Source: Motiliproteus sp047633175 (GTDB lineage Bacteria > Pseudomonadota > Gammaproteobacteria > Pseudomonadales > Balneatricaceae). Taken from it: a stretch of 64,000 nucleotides of DNA. The stretch spans positions 62,001 to 126,000 of the forward strand of contig JBLIEQ010000008.1 of NCBI GenBank assembly GCA_047633175.1, read 5' to 3'. A program made the translations under genes and the position numbers. Every line of letters begins with the position of its first letter. Within the stretch, counting starts at the first letter, position 1. Under the pieces are notes generated by a model that was given only the letters and a program-made list of their open reading frames with translations, was not told the DNA's origin and ran no database searches. Of the stretch, positions 52,308-61,981 are shown piece by piece.

Positions 52308-53207
52308 TTAATCGGACTGTAGCGTCTCGGCCGCATCGATCAGGCCATCCAGCTCACCGAGCAGCTGGTCGCGCTGAGAGACTGATAAGCCGTTAATCAG
52401 TGTCAGCATATAGTCGCTGCGTGGTTGCCGGCTGCTGACCAGAAGCCGCTGCTGCGCCTCGGTGCCCAGGCTGCCGGGGCTGAGGATCAGCGCTTGAATG
52501 CGTGCATGAAACGCCTTCCTGTCCAACCTGATCAGCAGCGCTCGTTCTAATTCATCGACCCACAGGCTGCGATACGTCAGCCACTGCGACTCCGTCTTCG
52601 GTGAAGCCTGCACCAGCTGCTGCAGGGCGCTGCGCTGGACGCTATCCAGACGGCCTATCCAACGCTTCATACGCTCGCGATACAGATCGATACGGTACTC
52701 CGTCTGCTCGGGTGCGCTGCGCTCAAGAGTGGCTTGGCGCCGGGCGTCGATCTCTGTGCGCAGCGCCGCCAGCAACTCCTGTTGCTGGGACCGTTCGAGC
52801 TGCTCGAGTAAGGTGATGGCGAGCGGCACCAGACTGGATCGCAACGCCAGCCAGTGCGCCTCAACCTGAGTCTGCCACTGTGCAAACCGCGCCGTCTCCA
52901 GCGGCGGCGCTCGCAATTCATGCCGCATGGCGACTAAAAAAGCGGCATACCCCGGCAACTCGGTTCGTCGATGCTCAGCGTGCCACCGCTCTACCAGAGG
53001 TTGGAGCTCAGCGTGCTGTGCCGAGGTCAGCTCGACATAGTCGTCTACCCAGCGAAAGAGTAGCCAATCGGCGTTGTTATAGGCCAGCTGATAGCTGCTG
53101 CAGCCGGACAGCAGCAATGACAGCCACAATGCCATGAGGCTCAGTGCACATCCGCGTCGCCTTAAAGGTTTCCTCTCCCTGTTACCTCCCATCTCCTTAC
53201 TCCTCAC
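52308..53207 (-). CDS. DUF6279 family lipoprotein
   Basis: 299 aa. Signal and lipobox LSLMALWLSLLLSGC at about residues 22-36, then the family core YNNADWLLFRWVDDYVELTSAQHAELQPLVERWHAEHRR. Mostly helical. Function unknown; such lipoproteins are common in marine gammaproteobacteria. The GTG start at 53207 has GAGGAG 8 bases upstream, supplied by the repeat at 53205-53262; internal starts nearer the signal are possible. Confidence 0.82.
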   Translation of the reverse strand: MRSKEMGGNRERKPLRRRGCALSLMALWLSLLLSGCSSYQLAYNNADWLLFRWVDDYVELTSAQHAELQPLVERWHAEHRRTELPGYAAFLVAMRHELRAPPLETARFAQWQTQVEAHWLALRSSLVPLAITLLEQLERSQQQELLAALRTEIDARRQATLERSAPEQTEYRIDLYRERMKRWIGRLDSVQRSALQQLVQASPKTESQWLTYRSLWVDELERALLIRLDRKAFHARIQALILSPGSLGTEAQQRLLVSSRQPRSDYMLTLINGLSVSQRDQLLGELDGLIDAAETLQSD

Positions 53208-53262
53208 AAGCTCTGCTCCTCAAGCTCTATTCCTCAAACCCACAAACCTTATTCCTCAAGCC
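53205..53262. repeat. Tandem 14-22-bp repeats across the alpha/beta-hydrolase stop codon
   Basis: On the minus strand CTTGAGGAATAAGG (hydrolase end, LEE-stop) is followed by TTTGAGGAATAGAG, CTTGAGGAGCAGAG and TGAGGAGTAAGG. One unit supplies the ribosome-binding site for the next gene. Confidence 0.75.
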
Positions 53263-54235
53263 AGTGACGCACTAGAGCGGCGGTTGCTTGCGCCTGCTCC
53301 ATCGGAAAACAGTGGCCTTCGCCCCAGAGCTGGTAACTGATATTAGGATTTAATGAGGCAGCGCGCCTGGCACCCGAGAGCACGAAGGGGAAGCTATTGG
53401 ACGCACAGATAATATGCACTGGAATTTTGACCTGCTTGATCGCCTGCATCAGCCGCGTCGGGTAGCTGGCAAAGATTCTGGCTTCCCACTCTGGGGCACA
53501 GCTGAGTTCGACGCCTGTCGCGGTGGCTCTATGACCCCCTCTCACGTAGCCATGCAACGCCTCGGGATGCCAGCCGCGATAGAAGCCCTTTTCGGCCAGC
53601 TGCTGCTGCATCAACTCCCTGGAATCCCACTGACTGCTGCGCTTTCTGGTCGCCTTTGGCAGGGGCATTCTGTCCCAGAGCCCCAGTATTTTCAGGGTCT
53701 GCTGCGCCATCATAATATTGCGGGGGAACAACACCGGATCCAACAGCAGGATCCTCTCAAATCGATCGGAATGTTGATGAGCCTGCAGCAGGGTCAGGAT
53801 AGCGCCCAGACTATGGCCCACCCCCACCCGCCTGCGCGCGGGCTGATCCGCACACTGCTGCACCATCGCCTGCTCGACCGTCTTAGCCATCGACCGCCAG
53901 TGCGGCCAGCGGCGTGCCGGGGCTGCCGACAAACCATGTCCGGGAATATCGGTCGTAAAAACTGAAAAGCCCGAAAAGCCAGGGCTGTTCTCAGCAGGCC
54001 GAATCAGAGCCTGCAGGATAGGGGCATACGCACGGCTGTTAAAGCCGTTGCCGTGCAGCCAGCAGATCTGTGGCTGGTCAGTATCTGCAACAGGGGGGGT
54101 GCTGTAATAGCCTCTCAGAGTACGGCCCGCCACCTGCTGAGTCCAGACCGAAAAATCCTGTTCAAAGGCCTGAGAGCCCGAATCGGATACCGGCTTGTGA
54201 AGCTGTTCTATCGCGGTTGCTGACACCTGGATCAC
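53249..54235 (-). CDS. Alpha/beta-fold hydrolase
   Basis: 328 aa, cytoplasmic. Oxyanion motif WLHGNGFNSRAYAP, nucleophile elbow GVGHSLGAIL, DIPGHGLSA, and the catalytic histidine in GEGHCFPMEQA near the C-terminus. Resembles serine esterases/lactonases of the abhydrolase family; substrate unknown. The C-terminal LEE end is tandemly duplicated downstream, see 53205-53262. Confidence 0.88.
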   Translation of the reverse strand: MIQVSATAIEQLHKPVSDSGSQAFEQDFSVWTQQVAGRTLRGYYSTPPVADTDQPQICWLHGNGFNSRAYAPILQALIRPAENSPGFSGFSVFTTDIPGHGLSAAPARRWPHWRSMAKTVEQAMVQQCADQPARRRVGVGHSLGAILTLLQAHQHSDRFERILLLDPVLFPRNIMMAQQTLKILGLWDRMPLPKATRKRSSQWDSRELMQQQLAEKGFYRGWHPEALHGYVRGGHRATATGVELSCAPEWEARIFASYPTRLMQAIKQVKIPVHIICASNSFPFVLSGARRAASLNPNISYQLWGEGHCFPMEQAQATAALVRHWLEE

Positions 54236-54304
54236 CTTAGTGCTGTAACGGGAATGATGTTACCTGGAACTCTGTTGCCTTAAATGCTAAACGGGAAACA
54301 GAAC

Positions 54305-54973
54305 TCAGCTCGACGTCACCCAGAGCACCTGGGCATCCTCCTCGCTGATCGAGATCAGCGCATGGCCCATACTGCTGTCGTAATAGCTGCTGTCACCCGT
54401 CTCCAGGTCTGCCGGCTCGTAGTACTCGCTGTAAAAACGTACCCTGCCGCTCAGCACCAGCAGAAACTCTTCGCCGTCATGACGAATCCAGCCGGGATAC
54501 TCATCGAACGAGCGCGCGCGGACCGTCGACTTATAGGGTAGCATCCGCTTGTTGGTCAGCTGACTGGCGAGCATCTCATGTTCATAGGTGGGGGTTGGAT
54601 GCACCCGCCCCTGGCCTGCACGAGTGATATCCCGGCGCCCGGCGCTGCGTGATTCTTTGGCATGGGCAAACAGCTGTGGAATATCGATATTAAGACCACG
54701 CGCCAGCTTCTGCACCGCCTGAAAGGTGGGCGAGAGCTGTTCATTCTCTATCTTGGACAGGGTCGAACGCGCCAGACCTGTGCGCTGACTGGCCTCCTCC
54801 AGCGTAAGGTTCTGACTCAAGCGGATCTCCTTGACCCGCTTCCCCAGGTTCAGCTCAGTTACCTGAGCATCGACCCCCCTGTGCGTCTCATCACGAAGGC
54901 TCTTTAACTCAGAGGCGCGTCCTTTTTCCCGTTCATTATCCAGCATCGATGCTGAGGCCTGACTATCTGACAT
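54305..54973 (-). CDS. XRE-family regulator with C-terminal cupin domain
   Basis: 222 aa. Helix-turn-helix at about 44-97 (LGKRVKEIRLSQNLTLEEASQRTGLARSTLSKIENEQLSPTF, split by L/E positions) and a small-molecule-binding cupin (about 150-220: DEYPGWIRHDGEEFLLVLSGRVRFYSEYYEP, LETGDSSYYDSSMGHALIS). Divergent from sdaA-glyA-gcv, so it probably senses serine, glycine or a derivative and controls that operon. Candidate operators lie at 54991 and 55134. Confidence 0.88.
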   Translation of the reverse strand: MSDSQASASMLDNEREKGRASELKSLRDETHRGVDAQVTELNLGKRVKEIRLSQNLTLEEASQRTGLARSTLSKIENEQLSPTFQAVQKLARGLNIDIPQLFAHAKESRSAGRRDITRAGQGRVHPTPTYEHEMLASQLTNKRMLPYKSTVRARSFDEYPGWIRHDGEEFLLVLSGRVRFYSEYYEPADLETGDSSYYDSSMGHALISISEEDAQVLWVTSS

Positions 54974-54990
54974 GCCGCTTACTCCGTTTG

Positions 54991-55147
54991 TTTCCTAAAG
55001 TGAACGCTCTGAAAATAAATTCATTCCAGCATCAGCGGGGCATGACTACGCCCCCGATTCGATAATACAGCAATCTCTAAAAGGCACCAGTCCTCTCTCT
55101 TTTAGCGGCAACACTCCCTATAGTTCAACAAAGTTTCGTATAGGAAA
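54991..55147. promoter_or_regulatory. Candidate operators of the XRE-cupin regulator
   Basis: The divergent region holds TTTCGTATAGGAAA at 55134-55147 (12 of 14 bases palindromic) and the related TTTCCTAAAGTGAA at 54991, 17 bp before the regulator start. TTTCnTATAnGAAA-like sites are plausible for XRE regulators of this size. The rest of 55000-55234 shows nothing else. Confidence 0.35.
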
Positions 55148-55237
55148 TATATTTGACCATGTTTCCAACAACGGGTAGGCTGCTAAGCACGCTAATAATA
55201 AGCACCACAGACCAACGCCTCACCCAGGAGTCCATTG

Positions 55238-56617
55238 ATGTCACTGAGCCTTTTCGATCTATTCAAAGTCGGGATCGGCCCTTCCAGCTCCCATACCGTG
55301 GGACCTATGTGGGCAGCCTCACGATTCCTGACCCTGCTCGAATCCCGTGACCTGCTACCTCAAGCAGGCCGGGTGCGGGTATCGCTATACGGCTCTCTGG
55401 CGATGACCGGCAAGGGGCACGCTACCGATACCGCCGCCATGCTTGGGCTGCTGGGCGAACTCCCTGATCAGATCGATCCCGACAGCATTACCAGCAAGAT
55501 CGCCGCCATCCGCAGCACCCAAAAACTGCTGCTGGCCGGAAAGGTCGAGATCCCCTTTGACGAAGACCGCGATCTTTGCTTTCTGTTTGGTGAATCTCTA
55601 CCCCAGCATCCGAACGGCATCCGCTTCGAACTGTTCGACCAGGCGGGGATCCAGCTGCTCAGCAAGCTTTATTTTTCGATCGGCGGCGGCTTCGTACTCT
55701 GCGATGAACAGATCGCAGAATCTGCCAACAGCTCGGCCAACCTGCCGATCCCCTACCCCTTCGAGACCGGCGTGGAGCTGTTAGAGCGCTGTCAGGAAAG
55801 TGGCCTGAGCATTGCCGAACTGCTGCTGACCAACGAACGGGCGATGCGCAGTCCGGAGCAGATCAACACCGAGCTACGCACGCTATGGCAAGCGATGGAA
55901 GACAGCATCGAGCGTGGCTGTCGCGAACCCGGCGTACTTCCCGGAGGACTGGGTATCAAGCGCCGCGCCTACCTGATGCGCAAGGAATTGACCGATCATC
56001 CGGAAGCCGCGATGCGTGATCCGCTCAATGTGATGGACTGGGTCAATCTGTACGCCATGGCAGTCAACGAAGAGAATGCCGCCGGTGGCCGGGTCGTCAC
56101 CGCCCCCACCAACGGTGCGGCCGGGGTGATTCCTGCGGTGCTGGCCTATTACCACCGCTTTATTCCAGGAGCCAACGAGGCCGGGATCTTCGACTTCCTC
56201 GCCACCTCGGCGGCGATCGGCATGCTGTACAAGAAGAACGCCTCTATATCGGCGGCCGAAGTCGGCTGTCAGGGCGAAGTCGGGGTGGCCTGCTCGATGG
56301 CGGCAGCCGGCCTCGCGGCAGTCATGGGAGGCAGTAACGAACAGATCGAAAACGCCGCCGAGATCGGCATGGAGCACAATTTGGGACTGACCTGTGATCC
56401 GATCGGAGGCCTGGTTCAGGTGCCCTGTATCGAGCGCAACACCATGGGTGCCGTCAAGGCAATCAATGCCGCCCGCCTGGCACTGCGTGGCGACGGCACC
56501 CATCAGGTCTCACTCGACAGCGTGATCGAGACGATGCTCCAGACCGGTGCCGATATGCAGGACAAATACAAGGAGACCTCGCTCGGCGGCTTAGCCGTGA
56601 ACGTGGTCGCCTGCTAA
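55238..56617 (+). CDS. sdaA: L-serine ammonia-lyase, iron-sulfur dependent
   Basis: Deaminates L-serine to pyruvate and ammonia. 459 aa, single-chain [4Fe-4S] type. Start MSLSLFDLFKVGIGPSSSHTVGPM (AGGAG 7 bases upstream; an in-frame TTG directly before is ignored). Iron-sulfur cysteines are in VACSMAAAGLAAVMGG, LTCDPIGGLVQVPCIERN. First gene of the serine/glycine run. Serine made by GlyA can leave as pyruvate here. Confidence 0.97.
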   Translation: MSLSLFDLFKVGIGPSSSHTVGPMWAASRFLTLLESRDLLPQAGRVRVSLYGSLAMTGKGHATDTAAMLGLLGELPDQIDPDSITSKIAAIRSTQKLLLAGKVEIPFDEDRDLCFLFGESLPQHPNGIRFELFDQAGIQLLSKLYFSIGGGFVLCDEQIAESANSSANLPIPYPFETGVELLERCQESGLSIAELLLTNERAMRSPEQINTELRTLWQAMEDSIERGCREPGVLPGGLGIKRRAYLMRKELTDHPEAAMRDPLNVMDWVNLYAMAVNEENAAGGRVVTAPTNGAAGVIPAVLAYYHRFIPGANEAGIFDFLATSAAIGMLYKKNASISAAEVGCQGEVGVACSMAAAGLAAVMGGSNEQIENAAEIGMEHNLGLTCDPIGGLVQVPCIERNTMGAVKAINAARLALRGDGTHQVSLDSVIETMLQTGADMQDKYKETSLGGLAVNVVAC

Positions 56618-56663
56618 CAGCACCTCTTAATAACAACAACAGTAATAACCCGAGGGATTAGAG

Positions 56664-57980
56664 ATGACCGATAGCCAGCTGTACGCCAACGATGCCCGCC
56701 GTGAATCTTTTTTCACCGCCGGACTCGCCGATATTGACCCCGTCATCAAGGCCTCTGTCGATCGTGAGTTCGACCGCCAGGAGCGCCAGATCGAACTGAT
56801 CGCATCTGAAAACATCACCTCCAAGGCCGTGATGGAAGCTCAGGGCTCGGTACTGACCAACAAGTACGCCGAAGGTTATGCCGGTCGCCGCTACTACGGT
56901 GGCTGTGAATATGTCGACGAAGTCGAGCTGCTGGCGATCGATCGTGCCAAGCAGCTGTTTGACTGCGCCTACGTCAACGTCCAGCCACACTCCGGTGCCC
57001 AGGCCAACGGCGCGGTGATGCTGGCACTGCTGCAGCCGGGCGATACCATCCTGGGAATGTCGCTCGATGCTGGCGGTCACCTGACCCACGGCGCACGTCC
57101 GGCACTCTCGGGCAAATGGTTCAATGCCGTACAATACGGCGTCAGCGAAACGGATTGCCGAATCGACTACGATGTGGTCGAGGCGCTGGCGGTCGAGCAC
57201 CAACCTAAGCTGATCATCGCCGGCGGTTCGGCCATTCCGCGTGAACTGGACTTTGCCCGCTTCCGCCAAATTGCCGACCGGGTCGGCGCCCTGCTGATGG
57301 TCGATATGGCGCACATCGCCGGCCTGATCGCCACCGGCAAGCACCCCAGCCCCCTGCCCCATGCCGATGTGGTCACCACCACCACCCACAAAACCCTGCG
57401 CGGGCCCCGTGGCGGCATGATCCTGTCCAATAACTTGGAACTGGGTAAGAAGATCAACTCCGCAGTATTCCCCGGCCTGCAGGGCGGCCCGTTGATGCAT
57501 GTGATCGCAGCCAAGGCCGTGGCCTTCGGTGAGGCACTGCAGCCGGATTTCAGCACCTACATCCAGCAGGTACTGGACAATGCCCGGGCACTGGCCGCAG
57601 TTATGGTCGAGCGTGGCTGCGATATCGTCACCGGCGGCACCGATACCCATCTGATGCTGGTCGACTTGCGTCCCAAGGGGCTCAAGGGCAATGCGGTCGA
57701 AGAGAGCCTGGAACGCGCCGGCATCACCTGCAACAAGAACGGCATCCCCTTCGATCCCGAGAAGCCGATGGTCACCTCCGGGATCCGGATCGGCACGCCA
57801 GCCGGTACCAGCCGCGGCTTCGGCCTCGAGGAGTTCAAGCGCATCGGCCACCTGATCAGCGATGTGCTCGATGGTTTGGCAGATGCTCAACGTAATGACT
57901 CGAACGACAACAGCAAGATCGAAGACCAGGTGCGCAACGAAGTTGAAAACCTATGCCAGCGCTTCCCCCTGTATCGTTAA
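56664..57980 (+). CDS. glyA: Serine hydroxymethyltransferase
   Basis: Interconverts serine and glycine with tetrahydrofolate. 438 aa. PLP lysine K243 in VTTTTHKTLRGPRGG; ELIASENITSKAVMEAQGSVLTNKYAEGYAGRRYYGG (split) near the start is typical. Second gene of the run; supplies or removes glycine for the cleavage system. The tail beyond residue 420 is slightly extended. Confidence 0.98.
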   Translation: MTDSQLYANDARRESFFTAGLADIDPVIKASVDREFDRQERQIELIASENITSKAVMEAQGSVLTNKYAEGYAGRRYYGGCEYVDEVELLAIDRAKQLFDCAYVNVQPHSGAQANGAVMLALLQPGDTILGMSLDAGGHLTHGARPALSGKWFNAVQYGVSETDCRIDYDVVEALAVEHQPKLIIAGGSAIPRELDFARFRQIADRVGALLMVDMAHIAGLIATGKHPSPLPHADVVTTTTHKTLRGPRGGMILSNNLELGKKINSAVFPGLQGGPLMHVIAAKAVAFGEALQPDFSTYIQQVLDNARALAAVMVERGCDIVTGGTDTHLMLVDLRPKGLKGNAVEESLERAGITCNKNGIPFDPEKPMVTSGIRIGTPAGTSRGFGLEEFKRIGHLISDVLDGLADAQRNDSNDNSKIEDQVRNEVENLCQRFPLYR

Positions 57981-57994
57981 AGCCGGTATCATTG

Positions 57995-58058
57995 AAGGAT
58001 GAGAGTATTGAAGGACAAAAGTATTGAAGAACGAGAGCATTAAAGGCTGTAGTGTTAA
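57995..58058 (+). repeat. 16-bp tandem repeat after glyA
   Basis: Four degenerate units: AAGGATGAGAGTATTG, AAGGACAAAAGTATTG, AAGAACGAGAGCATTA, AAGGCTGTAGTGTTAA. It starts 14 bp after the glyA stop. Confidence 0.8.
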
Positions 58059-58194
58059 ACGCGTATAAAACCGCGCTAAAGAGAGGCTCGCAGGGCCATA
58101 GCAACGCTTAACCGTGGCTATCGCCCTGCCTTCGATATTAGAAAGACAGCTATTCAACACTCAAGAAAACAACCAGACATTCAGGAATTCGATT

Positions 58195-58581
58195 ATGAAC
58201 AACATCCCTTCCAATTTGCGTTTTGCCAAGAGCCACGAATGGCTGCTCGATAACGGAGACGGTACGGTGACCGTGGGCATCTCCGACCATGCCCAGGAAC
58301 TGCTGGGAGACGTGGTCTTCGTCGAGATTCCCGAAGTCGGTACTGAAGTCACGGCGGGCGTGGAATTCTCGCTGGTAGAATCTGTTAAGGCAGCCTCCGA
58401 TGTCTACAGCCCCATCTCTGGCGAAGTTATCGCCGTCAATGAGGCGTTGGAAGATACCCCCGAACTGATTAACGAAGATCCTTTCGGCGCCGCCTGGATC
58501 GCTAAGATTCGTCTCAGCGACAGCGCCGCCATCGAGACACTGCTGGATGCCACCGCCTATGCCGAACTGATCGGCGACTAA
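58195..58581 (+). CDS. gcvH: Glycine cleavage system H protein
   Basis: Lipoyl carrier that shuttles the aminomethyl group from P to T protein. 128 aa from ATG 58195 (AGGA 9 bases upstream); an extended frame from 58114 is not needed. Lipoylation lysine K65 in LVESVKAASDVYSP. RFAKSHEWLLDNGDG and GISDHAQELLGDVVFVEIPEVG are diagnostic. Confidence 0.98.
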   Translation: MNNIPSNLRFAKSHEWLLDNGDGTVTVGISDHAQELLGDVVFVEIPEVGTEVTAGVEFSLVESVKAASDVYSPISGEVIAVNEALEDTPELINEDPFGAAWIAKIRLSDSAAIETLLDATAYAELIGD

Positions 58582-58609
58582 GTACTCGCTAGCCACTTCT
58601 CCTTTAGGT

Positions 58610-58703
58610 AGGCCTCAGGGCCTCCTTGTGGGTGCCAGCACTTACGCGAACCGATCGACGTTTAGCGCCATGATCCACACCCTTTTTTACAGGCCTCAGG
58701 GCC
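58610..58703 (+). repeat. 13-bp direct repeats between gcvH and gcvP
   Basis: AGGCCTCAGGGCC at 58610-58622 and again at 58691-58703, 81 bp apart. Both contain the AGGCCT palindrome. Function unknown. Confidence 0.65.
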
Positions 58704-58724
58704 GCCCAGTGACAGGAATGCTTT

Positions 58725-61649
58725 ATGAATGCCTCTACGCTTCCGCGCCTAGCTGCGCTCACCCACCCGCTGGAGTTCAGCGACCGTCACCTAGGTCCTG
58801 ATGAGCAGCAGATCCAGCAGATGCTGGCCGATCTCGGCCTCGACTCGGTCAGCACGCTGATCGACCAGACCGTTCCCGGATCGATACGTCTATCCCAACC
58901 TCTGGCTATGGACAGCGGTCAGAGCGAGCGTGATGTACTGGCGCGGCTGAAGAAGATCGCGACCAAGAACCAGGTCAACAAATCCTACATCGGCACCGGC
59001 TATTACGACTGCCTGGTCCCTAACGTGATCCTGCGTAACGTCTTGGAAAATCCCGGCTGGTATACCGCCTACACTCCCTATCAGCCTGAGATCGCGCAGG
59101 GCCGCCTGGAAGGGCTGCTTAACTTCCAGCAGATGGTCATGGACCTGACTGGCATGGACCTGGCCAACGCCTCCCTGCTGGACGAGGCCACCGCCGCCGC
59201 CGAAGCGATGGCGCTGTGCAAACGAGCCAACCGCAAGAAGAGCAACCTGTTCCTGATCTCTGATGCTCTCCATCCGCAGACTCTGGATGTGGTCCGGACC
59301 CGCGCCGCGTACTTCGGCTTCGACCTACTGGTCGGCGATCTGACCGAGCTGCTGGCCGAGCACGATGCCTTCGGCGTCCTGGCGCAATATCCCGCCAGCG
59401 GCGGCAAGGTCACGGCTATCGAAGCCGTGATCGAGCAGGCGCATGCCCAGAAAGCCCTGGTCTCGGTCGCCACCGACCTGCTCAGCCTGGTCCTATTGAA
59501 GTCGCCCGGGGAGCTGGGTGCCGATGTAGTGTTTGGCTCGGCACAACGCTTCGGCGTGCCTATGGGCTTTGGCGGCCCGCATGCGGCGTTCTTTGCCACC
59601 CATGACCGCTACAAGCGCTCCACCCCCGGCCGCATCATCGGCGTATCCGTCGACTCTAAGGGCGCACCGGCGCTGCGGATGGCGATGCAGACCCGCGAGC
59701 AGCATATCCGCCGCGAGAAGGCGACCTCCAACATCTGTACCGCCCAGGCACTGCTGGCCAACATGGCCGGCTTCTATGCCGTCTACCATGGCCCCGATGG
59801 CCTCAAACGGATCGCAGAACGCGTGCTGCGCCTGACCAGCATCCTGGCTCAGGGATTGACCTCTACAGGTACAAAGCAGGGCATCAGCCTGCAACACGAC
59901 AGCTGGTTCGACACCCTGACCCTGGTGGTCGGCGAACAGCAGCAAGCAATCCTCGACCGTGGCTACGCAGCAGGTATCAACCTGCGTCCCGTGGGCAGCG
60001 ACAAACTGGGTATCAGCCTCGATGAGACCAGCACCGGCGCCGATATCGAACAGCTGTGGCAGGTCATCCTCGGATCCGATCACGGCCTGGACCTGGACGC
60101 GCTCGACAGCGCGCTCAGCAACGGTACGGCCGACGGTATCCCCGCCGAGCTCAGGCGCACCTCCGACATCCTGACCCATCCGGTGTTCAACAGCTACCAC
60201 TCCGAAACCGAGATGCTGCGCTATCTTAAGCGGCTTGAGAACAAGGATTTCAGCCTGGCTCAGGGGATGATCCCGCTGGGTTCGTGCACCATGAAGCTCA
60301 ATGCGTCGGCGCAGATGATCCCGCTGAGCTGGCCCGAGTTTGCCAGCATCCACCCCTTCGCACCGCGCGATCAGGTCCAAGGCTATATGCAACTGATCGC
60401 AGAGTTCGAGACCATGCTGGTCGAGATCACCGGCTACGACAAGATCTCGATGCAGCCCAACTCCGGCGCCCAGGGCGAATACGCAGGCCTGCTGGCCATC
60501 AGCAAGTATCAGGACAGCATCGATGAAGGCCACCGGGATATCTGCCTGATCCCCACCTCCGCCCACGGCACCAATCCAGCTTCGGCGATTATGGCCGCCA
60601 TGAAGGTGATCCTGGTCGAGTGCGATGCCAGCGGTAACGTCGATATCGATGACCTGCGCACCAAGGCCGAACAGCATCGCGATGATCTCTCCTGCCTGAT
60701 GATCACCTATCCCTCGACCCACGGCGTGTTCGAGGAAGGCATCATGAAGATCTGCGAGATCGTGCATGCTAATGGCGGCCAGGTGTATATGGATGGCGCC
60801 AACATGAACGCCCAGGTCGGCCTCTGCAAGCCCGGCCTGATCGGCTCCGATGTGTCGCACCTGAACCTGCACAAGACCTTCGCCATCCCCCATGGCGGCG
60901 GTGGTCCGGGCATGGGTCCGATCGGCGTCAAGAGCCATCTGGCACCCTTCCTGCCCAACCATGCGATCAGCCCGATCGAGGGTGCCTATGCGGGCAAGGA
61001 TGCGGCGATGGGCGCGGTCTCGGCGACCCCGTTCGGCAGCGCGTCTATCCTGACCATCTCCTGGGCTTACTGCGCCCTGCTGGGCAAGGAAGGCCTGCAA
61101 CGTTCGACCGAGATCGCCATTCTCAGTGCCAACTATCTGACCGAGAAGCTGGCACCGCACTATCCGATCCTGTTCCGCGGTCGAGACCAGCGAGTGGCAC
61201 ACGAGTGCATCATCGATATCCGCGACCTCAAAGAGAGCTCGGGCATCAGCGAAGAGGATATCTCCAAGCGCCTGATGGACTACGGCTTCCATGCTCCAAC
61301 CATGTCCTTCCCGGTACCGGGCACACTGATGATCGAGCCAACCGAGTCCGAATCCAAGGTCGAGCTGGACCGCTTTATCACCGCGATGGTGGCGATTCGG
61401 GCGGAGATCGCCCAGGTCGAAGACGGCACCTTCAGCCTGGAAGACAACCCTCTGGTGCATGCCCCCCACACCCAGGCCGACCTGGTCTGTGCCGACTGGA
61501 ACAGAGCCTATTCGCGAGAGCAGGCGATCTTCCCGGTCGCAAGTCTAAAAGGTAATAAGTTCTGGCCCACCAGCAACCGCATCGACAACGTCTACGGTGA
61601 TCGTAATTTCATCTGCAGCTGTCCGTCGATTGATTCTTATAGGGACTAG
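58725..61649 (+). CDS. gcvP: Glycine dehydrogenase (decarboxylating), P protein
   Basis: PLP enzyme that decarboxylates glycine and passes the aminomethyl group to GcvH. 974 aa, single-chain P protein of the gammaproteobacterial type. PLP lysine K717 in HLNLHKTFAIPHGGGGPGMGPIG. FSDRHLGPDEQQIQQML near the start and the C-terminal DNVYGDRNFICSCPSI match the family. Confidence 0.98.
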   Translation: MNASTLPRLAALTHPLEFSDRHLGPDEQQIQQMLADLGLDSVSTLIDQTVPGSIRLSQPLAMDSGQSERDVLARLKKIATKNQVNKSYIGTGYYDCLVPNVILRNVLENPGWYTAYTPYQPEIAQGRLEGLLNFQQMVMDLTGMDLANASLLDEATAAAEAMALCKRANRKKSNLFLISDALHPQTLDVVRTRAAYFGFDLLVGDLTELLAEHDAFGVLAQYPASGGKVTAIEAVIEQAHAQKALVSVATDLLSLVLLKSPGELGADVVFGSAQRFGVPMGFGGPHAAFFATHDRYKRSTPGRIIGVSVDSKGAPALRMAMQTREQHIRREKATSNICTAQALLANMAGFYAVYHGPDGLKRIAERVLRLTSILAQGLTSTGTKQGISLQHDSWFDTLTLVVGEQQQAILDRGYAAGINLRPVGSDKLGISLDETSTGADIEQLWQVILGSDHGLDLDALDSALSNGTADGIPAELRRTSDILTHPVFNSYHSETEMLRYLKRLENKDFSLAQGMIPLGSCTMKLNASAQMIPLSWPEFASIHPFAPRDQVQGYMQLIAEFETMLVEITGYDKISMQPNSGAQGEYAGLLAISKYQDSIDEGHRDICLIPTSAHGTNPASAIMAAMKVILVECDASGNVDIDDLRTKAEQHRDDLSCLMITYPSTHGVFEEGIMKICEIVHANGGQVYMDGANMNAQVGLCKPGLIGSDVSHLNLHKTFAIPHGGGGPGMGPIGVKSHLAPFLPNHAISPIEGAYAGKDAAMGAVSATPFGSASILTISWAYCALLGKEGLQRSTEIAILSANYLTEKLAPHYPILFRGRDQRVAHECIIDIRDLKESSGISEEDISKRLMDYGFHAPTMSFPVPGTLMIEPTESESKVELDRFITAMVAIRAEIAQVEDGTFSLEDNPLVHAPHTQADLVCADWNRAYSREQAIFPVASLKGNKFWPTSNRIDNVYGDRNFICSCPSIDSYRD

Positions 61650-61981
61650 GCACCCTCAGCTTAGGAAGAACGGAGGCTGGCCAGGACAGGCTGACCTCCT
61701 TCTCCAGCTCTCTTAAGATAACGACATAACGGCTCAGGTCTTTCAAACTAACATCCAGGCCACGTGCATTATTCGAATGCGACGCTGCCAGACCTGACCC
61801 TGATCCCAATTTTATTCCTAATATAACAACCAAATAAGCGGTTAAATTACGCCGTGAATTCTATCTGGACCGATGCTGCGTATTTGGCTGTACAACAGTC
61901 ACGCACGGACGTCTTCGACAGGGCACACCCCAAGCCGGCAACAGCCGGAATAACTATAAAAAGCGAAACAAGGGAACATAT
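61650..61981. other. Intergenic stretch between gcvP and agcS
   Basis: 332 bp. No gene, riboswitch fold or clear terminator recognised. AT-rich around 61800-61850, which could hold a promoter for agcS-gcvT. Confidence 0.5.

Noticed and set aside
56658..57890. 410-codon antisense ORF opposite glyA
   Set aside because: Same reason: antisense shadow of a certain gene.
59493..61469. 658-codon antisense ORF opposite gcvP
   Set aside because: Shadow of a GC-biased real gene; composition is typical of an antisense frame (His/Gly/Ala rich) and the sense gene is certain.
61650..61981. Glycine riboswitch before agcS, or before gcvT at 63350-63513
   Set aside because: The conserved glycine aptamer elements were not found in either stretch; only a plain hairpin before gcvT.
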